DNA of 15,891 nt from Candidatus Pacearchaeota archaeon. GTDB lineage: Archaea > Nanobdellota > Nanobdellia > Pacearchaeales > GW2011-AR1. Shown here piece after piece: positions 1 to 6,081 of this stretch (the stretch's first letter is position 1; each line of letters opens with the position of its first letter). The stretch is from contig JAUYJY010000015.1 in NCBI GenBank assembly GCA_030699205.1, positions 1-15,891 of the forward strand, written 5' to 3'. The notes beneath the pieces are model-generated. The model was given only the letters and a program-made list of their open reading frames with translations, searched no databases and was not told where the DNA came from. The position numbers and the translations under genes are program-made.

Positions 1-140
1 TTAGCGGAAGAACAAAAAACTGTTCAAAATATGGACAATTCTGTTGATTAGCACAATTGTTTTCAGAATTGTACAGATAGAGAATTCTGGACAAATAGTG
101 TTCCAATTATCAGAATTATCTATATTTTGTCTTCTGCTAT
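1..140. repeat. Dispersed MITE-like element, body and right end
   Basis: Bases 1-102 recur exactly at 15790-15891, and both ends of this 140-base unit recur around 9006-9052. The two ends form an imperfect terminal inverted repeat: TAGCGGAAGAACAAAA at 2-17 against the complement of TTTTGTCTTCTGCTA at 125-139. Inside are further inverted repeats, such as ACAATTCTG (35-43) with CAGAATTGT (64-72), and GAACA (10-14) with TGTTC (21-25). No open reading frame is present, so this is a non-autonomous element or a structured repeat. The true left end, with its hairpin, is seen at 15747-15789 and at 8963-9005. The identity of any mobilising enzyme is unknown. Confidence 0.7.
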
Positions 141-224
141 AAACGTAGAACCAAGTCAAGTTATGATATTAAACGTCGTATGGCGATAACTTTTATTTGT
201 ATAGTTTTATTTCAGAGTTCTTAT

Positions 225-245
225 CTCCAAGGAAAGACCTTGGAG
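225..245. other. Perfect 8-bp hairpin upstream of S17e
   Basis: CTCCAAGG (225-232) and CCTTGGAG (238-245) are perfect complements around a 5-base loop. It lies in the 208-base stretch between the dispersed element and rps17e, about 75 bases upstream of the S17e TATA box. It could be the end of an unseen upstream transcript, an operator, or part of a small RNA. I see no convincing coding sequence in 141-348. Confidence 0.4.
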
Positions 246-319
246 TATTAAGGAACAATAAATGTAGAAACAACAGGCATACATCTCTCGCATATACAAG
301 CAAACAGCAATTACAAATC

Positions 320-326
320 TTTAAAT
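320..326 (+). promoter_or_regulatory. TATA box of rps17e
   Basis: The core TTTAAAT is centred about 26 bases before the ATG at 349. That is the archaeal TATA-to-start-site distance, so the transcript is predicted to be leaderless. Confidence 0.55.
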
Positions 327-348
327 ATGGATATTTCAAAGATATTAT

Positions 349-534
349 ATGGGAAGAATAAAAACAGCAATGATTAAAAGAGCAACTCACGAGTTGAGAA
401 AGCAAGACATAAATTTCAGCACAGATTTCAACTATAATAAAAAAATGTTGAAAAATCTAATGCCCTCTAAAAGAGTAAGAAATAAAATAGCAGGGTATAT
501 CTCAAGGCTTGAAAAAGCACAGCCAAAAGAATAA
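349..534 (+). CDS. rps17e: Ribosomal protein S17e (eS17)
   Basis: This is a 61-residue protein matching the archaeal/eukaryotic S17e family of the small ribosomal subunit in length and pattern. It opens with MGRIKTAMIKR, the family's usual basic start. The middle has TDFNYNKK, where homologues have a TDF-x2-NKK pattern. The C-terminal part has PSKRVRNKIAGYISRL, the most conserved block of the family. S17e has no bacterial counterpart, so it marks the window as archaeal. The ATG at 349 is supported by the family N-terminus and by a TATA box at leaderless spacing. It stands alone and converges on the small membrane-protein gene with a 15-base gap. Confidence 0.93.
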   Translation: MGRIKTAMIKRATHELRKQDINFSTDFNYNKKMLKNLMPSKRVRNKIAGYISRLEKAQPKE

Positions 535-549
535 TCTAAAATTAAAAAG

Positions 550-756
550 TCATTTTCTTCTATTTTTATCAAGCCCGTCAATTTTCTTTTCAATTCTCCT
601 CAAATCTTTTTCAAACCGCTTTAGCAACTTCCACTTTCTCCGATTATAAAATAAAACTATTCCCTGAACAATTATCCATATAATCACTACAAGTCCTACT
701 GCCTGAATCCAATTACCTATACTTCCAACCTCAAGAATTAAATCCCCGAAAGCCAT
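550..756 (-). CDS. Small one-pass membrane protein with charged C-terminal helix
   Basis: I do not recognise a named family. With the chosen start the protein has 68 residues. A hydrophobic segment at about residues 17-37 is followed by a strongly basic stretch (RRKWKLLKR) and an amphipathic charged helix that could be a short coiled coil. By the positive-inside rule the C-terminal tail should face the cytoplasm. An ATG at 765 would add three residues. I prefer 756 because the TATA-like box at 779-785 then gives the leaderless spacing of about 26 bases. The same box lies about 25 bases from the divergent tRNA, so one AT-rich box may serve both directions. It could be a membrane anchor or a small accessory subunit; the function is unknown. 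Confidence 0.6.
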   Translation of the reverse strand: MAFGDLILEVGSIGNWIQAVGLVVIIWIIVQGIVLFYNRRKWKLLKRFEKDLRRIEKKIDGLDKNRRK

Positions 757-778
757 AAAAAACATAAAACAAACAAAC

Positions 779-785
779 TTAAAAA
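779..785. promoter_or_regulatory. Shared TATA-like box, tRNA and small membrane gene
   Basis: TTAAAAA lies about 25 bases before the tRNA 5' end at 807 on the plus strand and about 26 bases from the ATG at 756 on the minus strand. Both fit archaeal promoter spacing, so a two-way promoter is inferred. Confidence 0.45.
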
Positions 786-806
786 TGCTTCCTATTTCAT
801 TACTTT

Positions 807-933
807 GGCGCCGTAGCTCAGTTGGTTAGAGCGCGGCTCTCATGAAAGACAATTTCGCAAGAAATTTGATTTGCCAGTAAATCTCTGGATTTGAGAGAGG
901 CCGAGGTCGGGAGTTCAATTCTCCCCGGCGCCA
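807..933 (+). tRNA. tRNA-Met(CAT) with 53-base intron
   Basis: The acceptor stem pairs GGCGCCG (807-813) with CGGCGCC (926-932), and the discriminator is A933. The D arm is GCTC/GAGC (816-819, 829-832). The anticodon stem CGGCT/GGCCG (834-838, 899-903) has one G-U pair, and the T arm is GGGAG/CTCCC around TTCAATT. The anticodon is CAT at 841-843, with T840 before it. An intron is predicted at 845-897 in the canonical position after base 37, leaving a 74-base tRNA. The splice sites form a textbook bulge-helix-bulge: CTCA (839-842) pairs with TGAG (892-895), flanked by 3-base bulges TGA and AGA. CAT could also be the tRNA-Ile2 that needs a modified C34. The G1-C72 pair argues against an initiator. 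Confidence 0.93.
845..897 (+). other. tRNA intron with bulge-helix-bulge splice sites
   Basis: The cuts are predicted between G844 and A845 and between G897 and A898, each after the second base of a 3-base bulge as the archaeal splicing endonuclease prefers. The intron contains a 6-bp hairpin, AATTTC/GAAATT, capped by a GCAA (GNRA-type) tetraloop at 857-860. It also has a possible second stem, CCAG (874-877) with CTGG (885-888). It has no open reading frame. Confidence 0.85.
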
Positions 934-1050
934 TTGGAAAATTGGGCATACGCAGAAAAGAATTTTCTTTGAAAATTCCTAAAATAGTTTTCTTGACTCA
1001 TAGAACTTCTTTTTCTAAAAGAAGTTGTATCAATTCTCCCCGGCGCCATT
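915..1050 (+). other. Duplicated tRNA 3' end flanking a 94-base insert
   Basis: The 21 bases at 915-935, covering half of the T arm, the 3' acceptor strand and two bases beyond, recur exactly at 1030-1050. The 94 bases between contain two hairpins: GAATTTT/AAAATTC (960-966, 972-978) and a perfect 10-bp stem AACTTCTTTT/AAAAGAAGTT (1004-1013, 1017-1026). Repeats of a tRNA 3' end are the mark left by tRNA-targeting integrases, so this could be an attL/attR pair around the remnant of a deleted element. There is no integrase gene nearby. A local duplication is the alternative. Confidence 0.6.
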
Positions 1051-1430
1051 TATTTTTTTCCTGAATTTCCTGAAACTTTCTGAAGAAATCTAACACCATC
1101 CCCTTCTTTCCTCGGAATAACATGGAAATGTGCATGCATAACAATCTGTCCTGCAACTTCAAGATTATTCATCACCAAATTAAAACCATCCCCTAACTTC
1201 TTATCAATTAATTCTCCGGAAACCTCTTCTAATAATTTAAGCATCTCACTCCCAAGATTATACGGAATATCTAATAAAGTAACAAAATGCTTTTTAGGAA
1301 TCACTAGTGAATGTCCTTCAGAAACAGGTTTTATATCCCTAATAACAAAAAAATTATCCGTCTCTTTAACAATCTTCCCCTTAACTTTCCCGACAGCTAT
1401 CTTGCAAAAAACACAATTTTTATCTATCAT
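1050..1430 (-). CDS. HIT-family nucleotide hydrolase
   Basis: This is a small histidine-triad protein. The family motif H-x-H-x-H is plain near the C-terminus as HAHFHVIPR, and the N-terminal half has the usual FCKI...V.ET..F.V..DI.PVS.GH.LVIPK pattern. The CVFC pair near the start resembles the zinc-binding cysteines of some HINT and Fhit relatives. Such proteins hydrolyse AMP-linked substrates, for example adenosine phosphoramidates or dinucleoside polyphosphates; the exact substrate cannot be read from sequence. I prefer the ATG at 1430 over a TTG three codons upstream. An AT-rich box at about 1451-1458, overlapping the end of the upstream gene, sits at leaderless spacing from it. The gene follows the 272-residue protein by 24 bases. 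Its stop codon abuts the duplicated tRNA end. Confidence 0.9.
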   Translation of the reverse strand: MIDKNCVFCKIAVGKVKGKIVKETDNFFVIRDIKPVSEGHSLVIPKKHFVTLLDIPYNLGSEMLKLLEEVSGELIDKKLGDGFNLVMNNLEVAGQIVMHAHFHVIPRKEGDGVRFLQKVSGNSGKK

Positions 1431-1454
1431 CCAGAACAAAAAAACTCAGAATAT

Positions 1455-2273
1455 TTATTTCTTTCCCTTTTTCAATCCTTCAGAAATAATCTGTAAACTT
1501 TTTTCAGTAGTCTTAACCCCTTTCATTGCCATTGCTAAACCTCTTAAAAGTTCGTTCTCTTCGCCAATACTTAAAGAACCCTCTAAATTTTGCATGCCTA
1601 CTCCGCGAGAAACAAGAACCACCCGACCATTCCTATCTGCAACCACAAGCCTACCCGCGACCAGCTCATGCTTATAACGATACAGGCCGGAAATAGCGAA
1701 AAGAGACTCACCCCATCCCCCTTTGATACCAAATTCATTCTCGTCATGAGTATATCTAAAATCACTATTAGGGACAACCCTTAATTTGTACCCTGTTCCT
1801 TCCCTTCCTCCTACAACATCCAATCCCTCCAACAAAACAGGAGTTTCCAAATCATCAACATGCCCTGCTAATTGCTTAAAAACTTCTTCATCCCCATTAC
1901 TATAAAATCTTCCATCACCTTTCAAAACAATAGCATTTCCTGTATCAACATAAGTTCCAGAAATTAAACTTACAACATCCTTCTCAAGCAAGTCCGCTCT
2001 TGAGGTAACATCAAAATTGGGATTTTCAGCCCTTACAACCTGTCCCAAAACATTTAATCCAAAAAAATTAGAATGTGTTAAAGTTTCTAACTCCTTGTCA
2101 TATCTAATAGACCCTAGTAACTGCGCATTCCCCCCAAACTCCCTATTAACATATACCTCATACTTTTCCCTAAGACCCTGCGCAAGCACCCCCATAGGAA
2201 TAAATGGAACTTCTACAATTCTCATTCCCTTTCTAATTGGTGTCAATCCAGCCAAACTTACATCTTCAGCCAT
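1455..2273 (-). CDS. Conserved-looking protein of unknown function, 272 residues
   Basis: I do not recognise this protein. It begins MAEDVSLAGLTPIRKG and looks soluble: there is no signal peptide or membrane segment, and the predicted mix is strand-rich with helices at the two ends. Notable stretches are the glycine-rich GLDVVGGREGTGYKLRVVP in the middle and VAGRLVVADRNGRVVLVSRG further on, which reads like paired beta strands. The tail is lysine-rich. A TTG at 2291 would add six residues. I chose the ATG at 2273 because the TTTTTAAA box at 2295-2302 is centred 25.5 bases away, as for other genes here. It is followed by the HIT gene and may share a message with it. Confidence 0.75.
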   Translation of the reverse strand: MAEDVSLAGLTPIRKGMRIVEVPFIPMGVLAQGLREKYEVYVNREFGGNAQLLGSIRYDKELETLTHSNFFGLNVLGQVVRAENPNFDVTSRADLLEKDVVSLISGTYVDTGNAIVLKGDGRFYSNGDEEVFKQLAGHVDDLETPVLLEGLDVVGGREGTGYKLRVVPNSDFRYTHDENEFGIKGGWGESLFAISGLYRYKHELVAGRLVVADRNGRVVLVSRGVGMQNLEGSLSIGEENELLRGLAMAMKGVKTTEKSLQIISEGLKKGKK

Positions 2274-2294
2274 GCTATTCAACAAAATCAAACC

Positions 2295-2302
2295 TTTTTA
2301 AA
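2295..2302 (-). promoter_or_regulatory. TATA box of the 272-residue protein gene
   Basis: TTTTTAAA is centred 25.5 bases from the ATG at 2273, which supports that start and a leaderless message. Confidence 0.5.
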
Positions 2303-2339
2303 TCTTTCCTCAATAGTCATTATAAAATCATAACAATTT

Positions 2340-2792
2340 TTATTTTCCATTTCTTCCTTCATCAATCTCCAAAGCATATAATGCCATTTTCCTGACATGG
2401 TCCAACAGCTCAAAATTATCTAGTTCTTCCTTGCTCACCCACCTCACTTCATTGCTTTCATTATTCTGAACAAAGTCAAAACTATCACAAGTCCCTAAAT
2501 AATAAGCACCATAATGATAATGATCTCCAACACTATGCAAATTAGTATGAAAGGGAATCGCCAATTTCTCTATCTCCTCCTCGGATTTCTCAATATTACT
2601 AACTTGTAAAAACTTAAAATCTAAACCAGTTTCTTCCCTAACTTCCCTTACAACGGCAGCATCAAGAGTTTCATTTTGTTCAACATGCCCTCCTGGAAAA
2701 AGCCACATATCTAATTTTCGATGATGTAACAATAAAACCTTCCCTTCTTTAACAATACAAGCCCCTATAGATAAATCAATTTTATCTTCCAT
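2340..2792 (-). CDS. Nudix hydrolase
   Basis: The Nudix box GX5EX7REUXEEXGU is complete, from GHVEQNE through REVREETGL. It is preceded by the usual strand IGACIVKEGKVLLLHHR and the turn WLFPGGH. Nudix enzymes hydrolyse nucleoside diphosphates linked to another group, using metal held by the REXXEE glutamates. The substrate cannot be told from sequence. The C-terminal half has NEVRWVSKEEL, typical of MutT/NUDT-like members. An ATG at 2813 is possible and would add seven residues. I prefer 2792, which overlaps the upstream MinD-like gene by 11 bases rather than 32 and fits the family N-terminus. The overlap suggests coupled translation with the ATPase. Confidence 0.93.
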   Translation of the reverse strand: MEDKIDLSIGACIVKEGKVLLLHHRKLDMWLFPGGHVEQNETLDAAVVREVREETGLDFKFLQVSNIEKSEEEIEKLAIPFHTNLHSVGDHYHYGAYYLGTCDSFDFVQNNESNEVRWVSKEELDNFELLDHVRKMALYALEIDEGRNGK

Positions 2793-3594
2793 TTTTCCCA
2801 AACATGCCCTCATAAAAACTTTCCCTTAAAACAGCCCTGTTCACTCTTTCTTTCTTATTATCTTTCCCTCTAATCTTCAAAAACAATCCTCTTTTTTCTT
2901 TCTCCCCAACCAAAGCTCCCGCAAATCTCATTACCTCTTTAGAAAAAGCACTTCCTTTAGAAAACAAAGGTGCAGGAACCCTTTCATGAAGCGCGAGATT
3001 AACAATTTTATCATTCTTTATTTTTGCGACGACGGGAATTCCCGTAGATTCCTGAATTTCCTCAAGACCAACGTCATACTTTCCTTTAACTTTATTCAGG
3101 ATTATGCCCTCAATAGGATTGTTTCTTTCCCTAGCAAGTTTAGCTGCTTTCATTGAACAACTTAATGTTGGATAATCCGGCGTGGAAATAATAAACAAAT
3201 TATCGGAAGCAAGAATAGTAGACAAAACTTCATTATTCAAGCTAGGAGAAGCATCCAAAATTACAAAATCATAATTCCTTTTAAAATATGCCAGCCGATT
3301 CCTTAATTTTAAAGGATTAACTGCTTTCCTATACAGAAAATTTCCGGGGATAACATCAACGCCATACCTATAATGGATTGCAGAAGATATTTTATCCCCA
3401 TCTAAAACATCATGTATTGTCCGACTAGGAGAAATAATATCCATATGAATCCCTAAATTGGGAGCAGAATAATTCGCATCAATCAACAAAACTTTCTTTC
3501 CAAAATTATTTGCAAGACTAACTGCAAGCGCAGCACTTAAAGTAGTTTTCCCAACTCCCCCCTTAAGCGAAATTAAACCGATTGTCCTTCCCAT
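2782..3594 (-). CDS. MinD/ParA-family P-loop ATPase
   Basis: A deviant Walker A motif, KGGVGKTT, is at residues 11-18, with the signature lysine K11. Further family marks are LLIDANYSAPNLG at 36-48 and a Walker B-like FVILDASPSL at 110-119. Proteins of this group dimerise with ATP and act on membranes, DNA or large complexes, for example in placement or segregation. The last 40 or so residues are very basic (KIRGKDNKKERVNR) and lie beyond the usual MinD core. I see no clear amphipathic membrane-targeting tip. No ParB partner or centromere-like array is adjacent. The start is the ATG just before the P-loop strand. A TATA-like box at about 3692-3700 implies a leader of roughly 75 bases, unlike most genes here. 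Confidence 0.9.
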   Translation of the reverse strand: MGRTIGLISLKGGVGKTTLSAALAVSLANNFGKKVLLIDANYSAPNLGIHMDIISPSRTIHDVLDGDKISSAIHYRYGVDVIPGNFLYRKAVNPLKLRNRLAYFKRNYDFVILDASPSLNNEVLSTILASDNLFIISTPDYPTLSCSMKAAKLARERNNPIEGIILNKVKGKYDVGLEEIQESTGIPVVAKIKNDKIVNLALHERVPAPLFSKGSAFSKEVMRFAGALVGEKEKRGLFLKIRGKDNKKERVNRAVLRESFYEGMFGKNGR

Positions 3595-3595
3595 T

Positions 3596-3649
3596 TTAAT
3601 TTAATAAAATCCTCATCTTTGTTAAGATTTCCCAAATCTTATTTCCCAT
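3596..3649 (-). CDS. Possible 17-codon leader peptide upstream of the MinD-like gene
   Basis: An ATG (3647-3649) opens a 17-codon frame that ends in TAA one base before the MinD start codon. GAGGT stands two bases before the ATG, close for a ribosome binding site. Within it, AAGATTT (3624-3630) and AAATCTT (3634-3640) form a 7-bp hairpin with a 3-base loop. The adjacency may give coupled translation of the ATPase, which lacks an obvious ribosome binding site of its own. It may equally be chance in an AT-rich leader. Confidence 0.25.
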   Translation of the reverse strand: MGNKIWEILTKMRILLN

Positions 3650-3691
3650 CTACCTCAATAAATCAACCTCTCAACTAAACAAACAAAGAAC

Positions 3692-3700
3692 CCTTATAAG
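3692..3700 (-). promoter_or_regulatory. TATA-like box of the MinD-Nudix pair
   Basis: CTTATAAGG read on the minus strand is the best TATA match in the 115-base gap between the two gene clusters. A start site about 26 bases on, near 3671, would give a leader of roughly 75 bases. Confidence 0.35.
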
Positions 3701-3709
3701 TATTTCTCT

Positions 3710-3958
3710 CTATTTCTTCATTAAACCCTTAGGATTATACATCCTTATAACAATAAAATAAACTATACTCCCCACCCAATGTGCAAAAATAATAACTAAC
3801 AACCAAATAATTTTTTCAGCCGTATTTTTAAAATTTCTTTTGGAACAATCAACAATCATCCAAATCCAGAATATCAAAAACAAAATCCCGATTAAAATCC
3901 ATGCACCTGCAAATGCAGCCATAAACGGCCAAAACAAAAACTCTCCAAATCCCATCAT
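3710..3958 (-). CDS. Two-helix membrane protein, PLDc_N-like
   Basis: This 82-residue protein has two hydrophobic helices, at about residues 13-36 and 49-71, separated by a short polar turn holding DCSKRNFKN. The pattern DC.kR.f.n...KiiWLLVII...W.GSIVYFIVIR is that of the PLDc_N (phospholipase D-nuclease N-terminal) family, in which the pair of helices usually stands alone without a catalytic domain. It has no catalytic residues of its own and is probably a small membrane protein of unknown role. Two ATG codons are adjacent at the start; either may be used. It follows the HExxH protein by 12 bases and closes the ASCH-GlyRS cluster. Confidence 0.8.
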   Translation of the reverse strand: MMGFGEFLFWPFMAAFAGAWILIGILFLIFWIWMIVDCSKRNFKNTAEKIIWLLVIIFAHWVGSIVYFIVIRMYNPKGLMKK

Positions 3959-3970
3959 AAAAAAGTAAAA

Positions 3971-4375
3971 TCAAACGGACTTATAAACCTTCTTAAATAA
4001 TCTTCCGACAATTTCCTCAGTAATTTTATCCGTTTTAGAGTCATCGTTAATTTTATGGTGTATTATTTCATGAACAAAAGTATCTATTAGTTCTTCTAAA
4101 TCCCCTTCCGAAGATTGGACTGCATAAATGTCAATAACAATAACATGTCTTCTGACTCTCTCTCCCTGCACATGATACATTCCTGCTAAATCTCCGCCCC
4201 CATTCTTAAAATTTAAAACAACATTTTGAGGAATATCATATTTATCCATTATATCATCAAACTCTTCTTTATGCTCTAACAGAAAATCAAGAAATTTATC
4301 ATAAATCTTACCCGATTTAACCTCTAAACATTCTAAAAACAAAATCCGATTTCCTAATTGTATTTCTCTTTTCAT
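3971..4375 (-). CDS. Putative minimal zinc metallopeptidase-like protein (HExxH)
   Basis: The 134-residue protein carries HEIIH at residues 102-106 inside the helix LIDTFVHEIIHHK, the form of a zincin active site in which two histidines bind zinc and the glutamate activates water. Residues in the C-terminal helix (TEEIVGRL) could supply a third ligand, but I cannot assign it. The N-terminal part is strand-rich and ends in RRHVIVIDIYAV, a plausible edge strand next to the active-site helix. There is no signal peptide or membrane helix, so it should act in the cytoplasm. I do not recognise a named family. Its ATG overlaps the GlyRS stop codon by four bases (ATGA), a sign of coupled translation. 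Confidence 0.7.
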   Translation of the reverse strand: MKREIQLGNRILFLECLEVKSGKIYDKFLDFLLEHKEEFDDIMDKYDIPQNVVLNFKNGGGDLAGMYHVQGERVRRHVIVIDIYAVQSSEGDLEELIDTFVHEIIHHKINDDSKTDKITEEIVGRLFKKVYKSV

Positions 4376-6081
4376 TTTGATTTTTCTTTCCGGGTATCAA
4401 CAATCTTCCCAAATTCAAAAATATTTTCCCCATCAAGACCTGCAGAAATTGCATTCTTTAAATCCTTGATCTTAATCCTAACTTGCTTTCCCGTATCTCT
4501 ATCCCTTATAGTTGCATCTTTCTTTTTCAAAGAATCTCCATCAATTACAATGCAATAAGGTGTCCCTATTTCATCTTGCCTTGCATAACGCCTTCCAACA
4601 CTTCCCGATTTATCATATACAACATTAAACTCTTTTTTTAAATCTCCATAAATCTTCAAGGCAAGTTCTTCAAATTCGGGTTTTTTAACAATTGGAAAAA
4701 TAGCACATTTTACCGGTGCCAACTTCCCAGACAATTTTAAAATAATATTATCCCTTTCCTTATCATATGTGTATGCATTAAACAAAAAAACAAGCATCGC
4801 CCTTTCAAGTCCTTGTGATGGCTCGCAGATAACACTCGGGATAATCTTCATTCCATCTGTTTTTGTTATTTCCATACTCTTTCCTGAAAATTTTTCATGT
4901 TGCTTTAAATCAAAATCTCCCCTATTCGCCATTCCCTGCAATTCTTTCCATCCAAAAGGAAAGTTATACTCCAAATCCCATGTATCAACGGCATAATGAG
5001 ATTTCTCGTCCTTTTCATGCTGTCTTATTCTAAATTTATTTCTATTAGCTCCAAGCCCCACAAACCATAAAAATTCCTGTTCAAGCCAATAAGCATGCCA
5101 ATCTGTTTTAATTATTCCTTTCTTAAACGCATCCTTAAATTTCATATTTTCCGCTTCAATATTCCCCTCTTGCATCTCATCGCTTAACACTAAAATTTCG
5201 CTATCCCCGATTAAATATTTGCATTTTTCAGAAGGGTCTGCAAAATATTCAATTTCCATTTGCTCAAATTCCCTCATTCTAAATAAAAAATCCCTCGGAG
5301 CAATCTCATTTCTAAATGCTTTCCCGATTTGTGCAATTCCAAAAGGCAATTGCATCCTTGCATTCTCATGAACTGCTTTAAAATTAGTAAAAATCAGCTG
5401 TGCGGTTTCAGGCCTCAAGTAACCTGCATCTTTTGTCCCAACATCTGTTTTAAACATTAATTTAAATTCCTTTGCACTTTTAACATCGTATTCCCCGCCA
5501 CAAAAATCGCATCTTATTTCTCCTTTTTCTGCTTTCTCAATTTCATTCCCGTCTATCTTTCCAGCCTTCTTGCATTTTTTGCACACAACAAAAACATCTG
5601 AAAAACCCTCAATATGTCCCGATGCTTCCCAAACTCTTGGATTCGTGATTATAGAGCCATCAATCCCAACAACATCATCCCTTCCATAAACATGATAATT
5701 CCACCAATCTTTCTTTATATTGTTCTTTAACTCAACTCCTAAATGCCCAAAATCCCAGAAGCCTGCAAATCCTCCATAAATATCTCCCGAAGGATAAACA
5801 AATCCTTTCCTCTTGCAAAAACTCGCAAGTTCTTCAATTGTAATTTTAGTCTCTTTTCCATTTAACTCTTCAATTTTTTCATCCCGCTCAACAGAATTAA
5901 CAACCATAGTGTTTGTTTTTACAGACATCTTTTTAATTATTTCCTTCTTCTTTCTCTCCGCATCCTTCAATGTCTTTCCCAAATAAGCAATTGTTTTTGC
6001 TTTCACTTTCCCATCCTCTCTGATAGATTTTCTCAAATAATAATATTCATTATTCCCAATTTTCTTTTTAACTACAAACAT
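4372..6081 (-). CDS. glyS: Glycyl-tRNA synthetase, class II, with extra N-terminal domain
   Basis: Charges tRNA-Gly with glycine. The class II core starts near residue 80 with KRKGFVYPSGDIYGGFAGFWD. A four-cysteine zinc module follows (about C167, C170, C191, C194). Motif 2 is FRNEIAPR...REFEQMEIEYF (from about 256), and motif 3 is IPSVICEPSQGLERA (about 415-430). The GW-x-ELQGMANRGDFDL block is the glycine-site region. The anticodon-binding domain has GSVGRRYARQDEIGTPYCIVID. The start is set by GGTGAG, a good archaeal ribosome binding site, just before the ATG at 6081. A TTG at 6105 is less likely. Residues 1-55 are an extra domain (YYYLRKS.REDGKVKAKTIAYLGK) not in usual GlyRS. It overlaps the ASCH gene by 14 bases. 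Confidence 0.95.
   Translation of the reverse strand: MFVVKKKIGNNEYYYLRKSIREDGKVKAKTIAYLGKTLKDAERKKKEIIKKMSVKTNTMVVNSVERDEKIEELNGKETKITIEELASFCKRKGFVYPSGDIYGGFAGFWDFGHLGVELKNNIKKDWWNYHVYGRDDVVGIDGSIITNPRVWEASGHIEGFSDVFVVCKKCKKAGKIDGNEIEKAEKGEIRCDFCGGEYDVKSAKEFKLMFKTDVGTKDAGYLRPETAQLIFTNFKAVHENARMQLPFGIAQIGKAFRNEIAPRDFLFRMREFEQMEIEYFADPSEKCKYLIGDSEILVLSDEMQEGNIEAENMKFKDAFKKGIIKTDWHAYWLEQEFLWFVGLGANRNKFRIRQHEKDEKSHYAVDTWDLEYNFPFGWKELQGMANRGDFDLKQHEKFSGKSMEITKTDGMKIIPSVICEPSQGLERAMLVFLFNAYTYDKERDNIILKLSGKLAPVKCAIFPIVKKPEFEELALKIYGDLKKEFNVVYDKSGSVGRRYARQDEIGTPYCIVIDGDSLKKKDATIRDRDTGKQVRIKIKDLKNAISAGLDGENIFEFGKIVDTRKEKSK

Noticed and set aside
1..140. CRISPR repeat or leader
   Set aside because: There is no regular array of repeats and spacers. 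The copies are single and far apart, and their inverted ends fit a mobile element better.
193..405. Open 70-codon frame on the minus strand across the S17e start
   Set aside because: It overlaps the S17e promoter and start, is rich in cysteine, leucine and phenylalanine as is usual for antisense of AT-rich DNA, and has no promoter.
834..844. Anticodon CTC (tRNA-Glu) for the intron-bearing tRNA
   Set aside because: Shifting the stem by one base gives a G-A mismatch at its base, and the splice bulges then no longer fall at the canonical position. CAT gives a full stem and exact bulge-helix-bulge geometry.
1402..1677. Open 91-codon plus-strand frame
   Set aside because: It is antisense to the ends of the HIT and 272-residue genes, with a composition typical of a shadow frame.
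2782..3594. Plasmid partition system around the MinD/ParA-like ATPase
   Set aside because: No ParB-like gene, centromere-like iterons or replication gene is adjacent, and the neighbour is a Nudix hydrolase. MinD-like ATPases are common on archaeal chromosomes.
3710..4375. Toxin-antitoxin or defence pair from the HExxH and small membrane proteins
   Set aside because: They are coupled to GlyRS in a housekeeping cluster, and neither shows a toxin or effector motif.
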